Shown here piece after piece: positions 56,387 through 64,000 of a stretch of DNA of 64,000 nt; within the stretch, counting starts at the first letter, position 1, and the number at the start of each line of letters is the position of its first letter. The notes below the pieces were generated by a model. It saw only the letters and a list, made by a program, of their open reading frames with translations. It was not told the origin of the DNA and searched no databases. The stretch is from Ampelocalamus luodianensis (taxonomy: Eukaryota > Streptophyta > Magnoliopsida > Poales > Poaceae), in the NCBI GenBank assembly GCA_036346255.1, contig CM070620.1:32361609-32425608 (forward strand), read 5' to 3'. Position numbers and translations under genes: made by a program.

Positions 56387-57099
56387 CTGCTGGCTGACGA
56401 GGGCTTATAGATGAGAGGGAAAAGCACAAGGTAAGGGAAGATAATCTACTAAGGGAAGCAGGTTTAACCCAAAGAACACCAAGGAACACACAAATAGCCG
56501 GAAAGCTATTAAGAAGCATAAAACTCACAGCCAAACTACACTGAAGAAGGAAAACAAAGATCTAATCGTCTAGTCGATTAAACTCTAACTTAACAGGGCG
56601 ACTTGGTTCAACACACGGGAGGAACCTACACTGATTTATCCTATATGGTTGGTCTGAAGAAAACTCGAACTGGTCACGGTCTTCATCAAACGTTGATTGC
56701 TTGCTATCCTTGGAGGTGAAGCTTGGAGAAAGATGGAGGTGACGTACAACTTCTTCTTAGTCTTTAATTCTTGCGACGAGCTTGTCTTGAACACTTGGGG
56801 AGACGTTGCTATGTTGTTGTTGGTTGCACGGTCTTCAAAGAGTTGCTCAAAACTGCTCTTGGGCATCCACCAAGACATTTGACATGGATAACGATGACTA
56901 TAGAAGTTATGAGGAGAGAGTCAATTTAATACTCAAAATGGTGAGGGCGAATATAGATGAGAAAGGAATAGAATGGAAGAGTATAGAAGCTAGACAAGAT
57001 GAGAATAGCACATCATTAAGATTTTCCATTTGTAAAATAAGTTTTGAAGTTTTCCTGCAAACGGCCCTTCTAACTAGGGTCACGACCTACAGTCGAACC
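56387..57099 (-). other. Gypsy-3 leader between primer site and gag
   Basis: Untranslated leader on the minus strand. I see no counterpart of the pre-gag frame of Gypsy-1. A short open frame exists (56878-56636) without known motifs. Confidence 0.5.
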
Positions 57100-57113
57100 T
57101 GGCTCTGATACCA
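57100..57113 (-). promoter_or_regulatory. Primer-binding site of Gypsy-3 (tRNA-iMet)
   Basis: On the minus strand TGGTATCAGAGCCA, four bases after the LTR end (57118). It fixes element orientation. Confidence 0.92.
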
Positions 57114-57117
57114 CCTC

Positions 57118-59188
57118 TGTCGGGACCCAAAATTACAATTCTGGACCCTCTGTGTATACTGCACTAGTCTAGGATCACGCTAGTGCACACAGTGGCAACA
57201 TTGATGAAATATCATTTCCATATACAAAGATGACTAATAAATAGGCAAATAACAATAAATATCAGAGTAAAGACCTTAAGGTCAAAGCTTACAATTAATG
57301 CCTCAGAAGGCGAACAACTCAACGAAGGCTGCGGAGCGTAGCGGAATAACCGGTGAAGCCCATCCATATGCCCACAGGCAATGGTGGGGTCGCGACCTAG
57401 TTCTTCTCGATCCTTGAAGTAGACCTTGTTGACCGATGATTCCTCCACTCTGTAGGTTTGGGCGCAAGTTTTACAACAAGCGTGAGTACACAACCGTACT
57501 ACTATAAGTCATACCACGAATGCAATGTATAGATGCGGGCTTATTCCAAAGGAAATGGCTTACGTGGTTATTTTGCGAAATGCAACATTTGCAATTGAAT
57601 ATGAATAATAGATTGAAAGCATAATTCAAAACAAATAGACCATATTAATTTAACATTGTTTCACAAAGACACACAGCCTAATCAAATTCTTTCACACGAC
57701 CATATGACTTAAATCACACGGCTATCCCTTCCCAATTATTTTATGAAAACTACCCTCGTGTGAAATCCCGAGCATTGTCCATGACGCGGACGCGTATTCG
57801 AATAGATTGTTTAACACTCTGCGGAGGTTGTACACTTTACCCACACGATATAACGGTGTGGCCGCGCGATCATAACAAAACAGTTCGGCAACCGTCTCAA
57901 CATTGACGTTCTTATTCACACGGTCCCATATCACAAAGCTTAACCTATCCACGAACCCCAATGTTGAAACTCCGTAACCTACTAAGTTAGGCTGTCACGG
58001 ACATGTGGTCGTGCAAATATAGCTCGATTCAATGGCGCACAAAGTTAAGTCCTTAATTGACCAAGGCAAGACTTCCATTTTCTAACTAGATCACACTGAT
58101 TATCATTCCGTCACCACGATCCACCATATCACACAGTTTCCACCACTTGCCTCAGTCTAAATCCTTTACCACCCAGTTGGTTTTAGTGCAACACATGCCA
58201 TCCACAAAGTAATAACACACAGTACACACAGTTTTATCACATAGTTCCATAATCACTTAGTCAAATTTATAATTGCAACTCAGGTGATGATGATGACTCG
58301 TTGCATGGCTAAGCAATCTACTCGTACTAACCAACCCACGTTGGTAATACCATAGCACCAACTAAATATAAACCAATCTAGGGTGACAAAAGATTATGAC
58401 ATACAATAGACAAAGTGGATATAACAAATTGGATAAATAGCTAAACCCAAAAGCATTTAAATAAATACTTAAAGTAAATGCAATAATTTGAATCAAAGTA
58501 ATTTTAAAAACTGGAATTCAATATGATCAAAGGTATAACTTGCCTTGCTATAGCAATGATGATCTTATTTTATCTTCAATCTTCTACTTGCTTGATCTTG
58601 ACTCCTTGGACGATTCCGGACTTCGTCTAACGAGAAAGAAAGCGCAAAACAAACTAAATTCAAAAAGACAAATCAAATAAACTCCAAATTGAAATTCAAA
58701 GGTACTGGAAGGTAGATATTGAATTTAGATGAATTTAGAAACTTGAATGAGTTCAATCGAATCGGATGAAGAAGATATGGCTCTCGGAAGATTGGAATTC
58801 ACATGAAAAGATGAAAAGCTCTACGGAATATTCTCAGAATATTCTATTCCGAAAATATTAGGAAAGAATAAGTGTATGATAGGTGGGACCGACTGGTATT
58901 TATGAATTTCTAGAATTAAAATAATTCCAGAAATAAGGTAGAGAGAGTGACAAGTGAGACCAATAAGATAAAAGGATTTTCCAAGAATTAAATTAATTCT
59001 GAAAATAGAATTAGGGATTGACATGTGGGCCTTGGTCTATGGACCGGGTCCACGGAGATATGCTAGTCCACGGTGGACCAAGCTCATGAACTAGGGTTGA
59101 CCAAGGTTGGTGACATGCGGGACCCGCATGTAAGTGAGATAAATAATTATGGTGTTTAATTAGGAGGATGACATGTGGGGTCTACATG

Positions 59189-59226
<38 letters not shown>

Positions 59227-60469
59227 AAGGGTCCACACATTAGAGAGCTAGAGAAGAAACGAACCAGAGAACAAATAACAGTACGTTCTGGACATACAGG
59301 CATGAATAGTGAACAGAGACGTCGATTGATTCTTGCTCAAGGTGGTGACGACGAATGGAGGCGAACCAACGTTGGCGAAGGGCAAACGGAAAGGAAGCGA
59401 CGAGCCGGAGATGATGACGCGGTCCGACATCAAGATTTTGCTCCATGCGGCGGCAGCGACGCGAAGAACGCCGACGACGGCGGCCTCACGGCGCGTAACA
59501 CCTCCGGTGACAATCTGCGAAAAGGAAGGTGAGCACGGCGTAGAACGCGGCGACGCGAACTCAACGGTGGTGGAGTTGAAGGCGGGGATCAACGGTTGCG
59601 GAGTAATTGACCGGAGAAGGGCGACGGGCAAGAGGCGAAGAACGTCAAATTCTCGGCGCACGGTGGATGAAACTTGAATCTACAAGAGGAAAGATAGGTA
59701 TTGACGAGGGGCACAAGATGACGCGGTCGGATGTTGGAAAAACTCACCGAGGTAGCGAGGAACGCGATGAACACGTTTCGGCTTTAGGGCTTGACATGGC
59801 CGACGGTGCTCCGGTGATCTTCGGGCAAAGAGGAAGGAACCATGACGTAGAACGCGACGATGCGAAGCCAACGCCGCAGACGGTTCGGCCGGGGGACGTC
59901 GGATGAAGCCGTAGTTCGCCGGAGAAAACCTTTGGTTGGAGCTCGGTTTTTTGGAGATTGCGACGAAATTAGATCGGTTTGGAGGAAACCAATTCAGGGG
60001 ATTGGAAGAGGGGATCAACACGGACGCGTGAGCGCAAACGGCTCGCATTTATATGCACCGTGGAGAAAGATATGGAAATTTGAAAATTGGAGTTGGAGTC
60101 GTGCACGTACTGGACTCGCGTTCGGTTCTGAGTTTGAAGATGAACAGTGTTTCGCGAGGTACTGTAGCATCGGCAGGAGAGAAAAATCTGGATTTTCAGA
60201 ATTAAAGAAATCCCAAAAATCAAGGAGGTCAAATAAAATAGCAAACAAATCCGGAAAAATCTCAGAAAATACCCAAAAATTCCTTGAAAGACAAGGAAGC
60301 CAAATAACACAGGTTTTTATTTAATTAACGTTTATATTAGTCAAATTAAATATTTTTAATTTAGGAAAATTCCAATTAAGCTTTATTAATTCAAATAAAA
60401 TTGGTGAAATTTTCCAGGGACCTAAACTACTCAAAAGATTTTTGAAAAGCCAAATTTTGGGACGTTACA
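57118..60469 (-). repeat. Gypsy-3 5' LTR (upstream in element orientation)
   Basis: A 3352-bp LTR aligning throughout with 49097-52483. Most differences are insertions or deletions of 1-4 bases in CG-rich spots rather than substitutions, plus the AT-repeat length change. The minus-strand start TGTAACGTCCC borders the ATTAC duplication. Confidence 0.92.
60047..60053 (-). promoter_or_regulatory. TATA box of the Gypsy-3 5' LTR
   Basis: The minus strand reads GGTGCATATAAATGCGAGCC, about 420 bp from the LTR start; the identical site is in the other LTR near 52068. This is the likely promoter for the element's transcript. Confidence 0.65.
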
Positions 60470-60474
60470 ATTAC

Positions 60475-63062
60475 CGGGCTTTCAACCAGGCTACCGTGAA
60501 AAATAAATACCCTTTGCCCCGCATAGAGGATCTCTTTGATCAACTAAAGGGAGCTAAGATATTCTCCAAGATCAATCTTCAGTCAGGTTATAACCAAATT
60601 CGAGTCCGGGAGTAAGATATCGAGAAGACGGCTTTCTCTACGAGGTATGGTCACTTTGAGTATAAAGTTATGTCTTTTGGACTAACAAACGCTCCTGCAG
60701 TTTTCATGGAAGCCATGAATAGTATGCTACACCAGTACCTTGATAATTTTGTTGTGGTATTCATCGATGATATTCTGATTTATTCAAAGACGAAAGAAGA
60801 TCATGTCCAGCATCTGAGGTTGGTCCTTGAAACGCTAAGGAAGAATAGATTTTATGCCAAGCTGAAGAAGTGTGAATTCTGGATTTATGAGGTTGGATTT
60901 TTGGGCCATGTAATCAATCAAGAAGGTATTTCGGTTGATCCTAGCAAGATTTCGACAGTGGTAGAGTGGAAACGGCCAACCAATGTCAAAGAAGTGAGGA
61001 GTTTTCTGGGCTTAGCTGGCTATTATTGGCGTTTTGTGGAGGGATTCTCAACCATTTCTAGACCGTTGTCCCAGTTGACACAGAAGGGTATCAAATTTCA
61101 GTGGTCTGATGCGTGTGAGCGCAGTTTTTGCACCTTGTAAAAGAAGTTGGTGACCGCTCCAGTACTTGCCCTCCCCGAGCTGGGGAAATGCTTCACGATT
61201 TACTCTGATGCGTCGAAAGTTGGACTTGGGTGTGTACTCATGCAAGATGGCAAGGTGATTGCGTATGCATCGAGACAGTTGAGGAAACATGAGCAGAATT
61301 ACCCTACCCATGATTTAGAGCTTGCAGCAGTGGTTCTTGCATTGAAGATCTGGCGCCATTATTTGTACGGCGAGACCTGCGATATATTCACGACCATAAG
61401 AGCACAAATACATCTTTACCCGAAAGATCGAACACGAGAGCAGAGGAGGTGGTTAGAATTGATCAAGGACTATGACCTTACCATTCGGTATCACCCGGCA
61501 AGGCGAATGTTGTGGTGATGCTCTGAGTCGCAAGGCGACACCTCCTACTCTCGGTTGTCTTATTGCGACTTTGAGCGAATGGATATCTCCTTACGCTCGC
61601 GGTACCGCCAGGTGAGACTCGGTTGATTCTTGAGTCGACCATCCCGAGCGAGTGCGAGAAGCACAACATGATCAAATGCTCCAGTGAAGAAGCGAATTGA
61701 TGAGGGCAAGCAAGGCCATTTCGGTGTAGATGATTCGGTGCATTGCGATTTAAAGGCGCCTCTGTACCACAGACGGCACAAGTGAAAGAAGAGATCCTAA
61801 GGAAGCTCACCGTACTCAGTTATCCGTACATCTGATGAGACCAAGATGTATAAGGACTTGAAGAAGAGTTTCTGGTGGAAAAGGATGAAGGTCGATATCG
61901 CCCAGTATGTGGCGTCTTGCGGTATATGCCAGAAAGTCAAAGCTGAACATAAGCGACCAGCAGGATTGTTGCAACCGTTGGAGGTTCCAGTTTGGCCATG
62001 GGACGATGTCTCTATGGATTTTGTAGTTGGTTTACCCCGCACGCAGCGAGGGAAGGACGCTATCTGGGTCATAGTGGACCGGTTTAGCAAGTCTGCACAT
62101 TTCATCCCTATTCATACGACTAACTCGGCTAGTGATTTGGCTCCTCTCTATGTGCGAGAGGTAGTGCGGTTGCACGTGGTGCCGAAGAGTATTGTTTCAG
62201 ATCGAGATTCTAAGTTTGTCTCCAAGTTTTGGGAGAGCTTGCAGAGTGCTTTGGGCACACAACTTCATCTTAGCACCGTATTTCATCCCCAAACAGATGG
62301 TCAGTCTGAGCACACAATTCAGACCCTAGAGGACATGCTCAGATGTTGTATTTTGTCCTGGGAGGTTGGGAAGACCACCTAGCTTTGGCAGAGTTCGCCT
62401 ATAACAACAGTAACCACGCTAGCGTTCGAGCCGCCCCATTTGAGGTTCTTTATGGGAGGAAGTGCAGATCTCCGTTGTGTTGGGATGCAGTTGGGGAGCG
62501 GGCAGTTTTGGGTCCCGATTGGGTTCAGCAAACCGTGGCCAGGGTAGCGGAGATAAGGAAAAACCTGTTAGCTTCTCAGAGCCGACAGAAGAGCTACGCC
62601 GATGTGAGACGGCGAGACTTGGAGTTCAAGGTGGGGGACTAGGTTCTTTTGAGGGTATCGCCTACCAAAGGTGTGGTGCGTTTTGGTACCAAAGGGAAGC
62701 TTAGCCCGTGGTATATTGGACCTTTTCCGATCTTAGCACGAGTTGGGAAGTTGGCATACCGCTTGGATCTCCCGGAATCCATGCACGGGGTTCATAATGT
62801 GTTCCACGTATCAATGTTGAGGAAGTTCTTGAGAGACCCGAAGCATGTCATTCCACTGGAGCCGTTGAGCATTGAGCAGGATCTTACTTTTGAGTCCCGA
62901 CCGGTGAAAATTCTAGAAGAGTCAGAGCGGGTTCTGAGGAACAAAACTTTGAAGTATGTCAAGGTTCTTTGGTCTCATCAGTCTGAGAGGGAGGCCACTT
63001 GGGAGCTAGAGTCTCGCATGCGCGAGCAGTATCCAGACATATTTACTTCCTGTACGTGTTAA
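60475..63062 (+). pseudogene. Gypsy-2 pol part 2: rest of reverse transcriptase, RNase H, integrase, chromodomain
   Basis: It continues the frame broken at 49096. Reverse transcriptase shows [19 protein letters not shown], then [10 protein letters not shown] (60760 on). RNase H has [25 protein letters not shown] (61208) and [19 protein letters not shown]. The integrase zinc region has CGICQKVKAEHKRPAGLLQP (61919 on); the core has MDFVVGLPRTQRGKDAIW (62014), VSDRDSKF (62195) and the glutamate region TDGQSEHTIQTLEDML (62297). The chromodomain-like end is HQSEREATWELESRMREQYP (62977-63035), stop at 63060. Stops near 60615, 61138 and 62641 and a cluster of small indels at 61380-61830 interrupt it. 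Confidence 0.9.
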
Positions 63063-63149
63063 TCCATTATTTCCAACTTGTTAGTATTCCGTTTTTGTGT
63101 TCTTTTCGGCAGTTAGAATTCGAGGTCGAATTCTGTTAAGGGGGTAGAA
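63063..63149 (+). promoter_or_regulatory. Gypsy-2 3' spacer and polypurine tract
   Basis: After the pol stop a short spacer leads to AAGGGGGTAGAA (63138-63149), a good polypurine tract immediately before the LTR start TGTTATACCC. Confidence 0.88.
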
Positions 63150-64000
63150 TGTTATACCCTGTTTTCCGAATATAGAAGAATTTTAATCGGGAAAAGCTGC
63201 TAATGAAAAATCATCAGTTTTTGGGGAGGTTTAGGGAGTTGGGCCTTTGGCCAGGCTGTCCAGGCATCTTGGCCGGCCAAGCCACTCCCTTGGGCCTAGG
63301 CCCATCCGCCCCCCTTGCTCTAACCCTAGCTAGCCCCCTCTTCCCCCCCCTTGGCCGAACGCACCCTCCCCTCTCTTTTGGCCGCCGCCCCCTCCCATCC
63401 CCTCTTCCCCCCACGTCCCTGCCTCCTTGGAGCCGCCCCTTCCTCCCTGGTGGCTGTTCCCTGCTGTGGTGCCTCCCCATCTCACCTACGGAGCTCCCCC
63501 GCTGCCGGTTTTCGCGAGGATTCAAGGAGGACAGCAAGCTGTTCGGCCAAAGGAGGGGAGGAGGAGGAAGATCATCTTCTCCAAGGCTCTCCCGCCTACT
63601 TCCTGGTTTCTGCAAGGGTAACGAATGCCGATCCTCATCATTTGATTAGTGGTAGATGTAATTTGGTTCATATTTGATTAGATCGCATTGCTGCGAGTAG
63701 AAAGTTAATTCTGTCCAGAATGTTGCGTAGTATTTTTCGTGATCTTAGAGGCCGAATTTGAGTTGTCCATCTCCTAGAGTTATGTAGGTATTGTTCTTAT
63801 CTTTCGGCGGCCGCAAAGAACACTGAATTCCGACATACGGATCAAAAGTTATGATAGTTTCCGTCTCTGGTGTCCAGAATTCTGACGAGAATGAACTGTC
63901 AAGTTGCCTTTTATCATATGAGCGTGTTAATGGAAAATTCAGGGCTCTTACCCAACTAGGTTATTGTAGGCCTTCGTCTTAGCTTTTGATATTGATAAAG
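63150..64000 (+). repeat. Gypsy-2 3' LTR, cut by the window end
   Basis: It starts TGTTATACCCTGTTTTCC and aligns with the solo LTR at 41767-42620 with few differences. Only the first ~850 of about 2235 bp are inside the window. The proline-rich frames near 63300-63650 are products of C-rich sequence. Confidence 0.92.

Larger units (their letters stand above)
49097..60469 (-). mobile_element. Gypsy-3: two-LTR, apparently non-autonomous Gypsy element, 11.4 kb
   Basis: Plus-strand ends are TGTCGGGACCC... and ...GGGACGTTACA, so the element reads on the minus strand as TGTAACGTCCC...GGGTCCCGACA. The target duplication ATTAC is perfect (49092-49096 and 60470-60474). Both LTRs (57118-60469 upstream, 49097-52483 downstream in element terms) are nearly identical, so insertion is recent relative to the rest. 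The internal 4.6 kb has a primer site, gag-like frames, an integrase scrap and a polypurine tract. I find no FIDD-type reverse transcriptase or RNase H, so it must rely on a partner. Confidence 0.92.
45345..64000 (+). mobile_element. Gypsy-2: Ty3/Gypsy chromovirus, 5'-truncated, runs off the window
   Basis: Parts in order: 5' LTR remnant (to 46683), tRNA-iMet primer site, gag with two zinc knuckles, protease, reverse transcriptase split by Gypsy-3, RNase H, integrase, chromodomain, polypurine tract and 3' LTR from 63150. The LTR family is TGTTATACCC...GGGTGTTACA, about 2.2 kb judged from the solo copy at 41767. Chromodomain presence places it among chromoviruses. It has fewer stops than Gypsy-1. 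Confidence 0.9.

Overview
This window looks like repeat-rich nuclear DNA of a grass. The evidence is CACTA transposons whose subterminal repeats read TTTGCCGAGTGCC/GGCACTCGGCAAA (a signature I know from sorghum, maize and relatives), Stowaway and hAT MITEs, and large Ty3/Gypsy chromovirus LTRs. A panicoid or andropogonoid grass is my best guess, but the species cannot be fixed. I found no intact host gene, rRNA, tRNA gene or CRISPR array. Almost all of it is transposable elements inserted into one another.

Region by region. 1-4451 holds small elements: a 31-bp triplicate, a hAT-like MITE (774-1294), a Stowaway MITE (1395-1630), a PIF/Harbinger-like element (1644-2221), an LTR remnant (about 2689-3000) and a hAT derivative (3055-3884). 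CACTA-1 (4452-14138, target duplication AGC) follows. It carries a TNP2-type transposase gene and the usual second gene, both full of small frameshifts, plus a long inverted repeat of about 480-bp arms.

Gypsy-1 (14306 to about 45311) is a chromovirus whose 3.0-kb 5' LTR, leader, gag and pol are spread over 31 kb by later insertions. Its 5' LTR holds a hAT MITE (15797-16479) and a large solo-LTR-like element (17411-30164). That element holds CACTA-2 (21530-28887, target duplication TAG), which in turn holds a solo LTR (24143-27580, target duplication ATGTA). CACTA-2 shows no transposase. It carries captured host gene fragments, clearest for a lipase class 3 gene. The Gypsy-1 leader has a Copia-like solo LTR (30946-32628) and an extra pre-gag reading frame. 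gag is split by a solo LTR (34115-37306). pol is split by a 0.74-kb insertion in integrase and a 2.2-kb solo LTR before the chromodomain.

Gypsy-1's 3' LTR stops at about 45311 and joins, through scrambled filler, the 5'-truncated LTR of Gypsy-2 (about 45345 to beyond 64000). Gypsy-2 pol is split inside reverse transcriptase by Gypsy-3 (49097-60469, minus strand, perfect target duplication ATTAC, both LTRs present). Gypsy-3 has a multi-zinc-knuckle gag and an integrase scrap but no readable reverse transcriptase, so it looks non-autonomous.

The most interesting points are the gene-capturing CACTA-2, the pre-gag leader frame of Gypsy-1, the multi-knuckle non-autonomous Gypsy-3, the long hairpin in CACTA-1, and the filler junction at 45.3 kb. 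Many frameshifts and LTR-LTR differences are 1-4-base indels in CG-rich spots, so consensus sequence quality should be checked before calling every gene dead.
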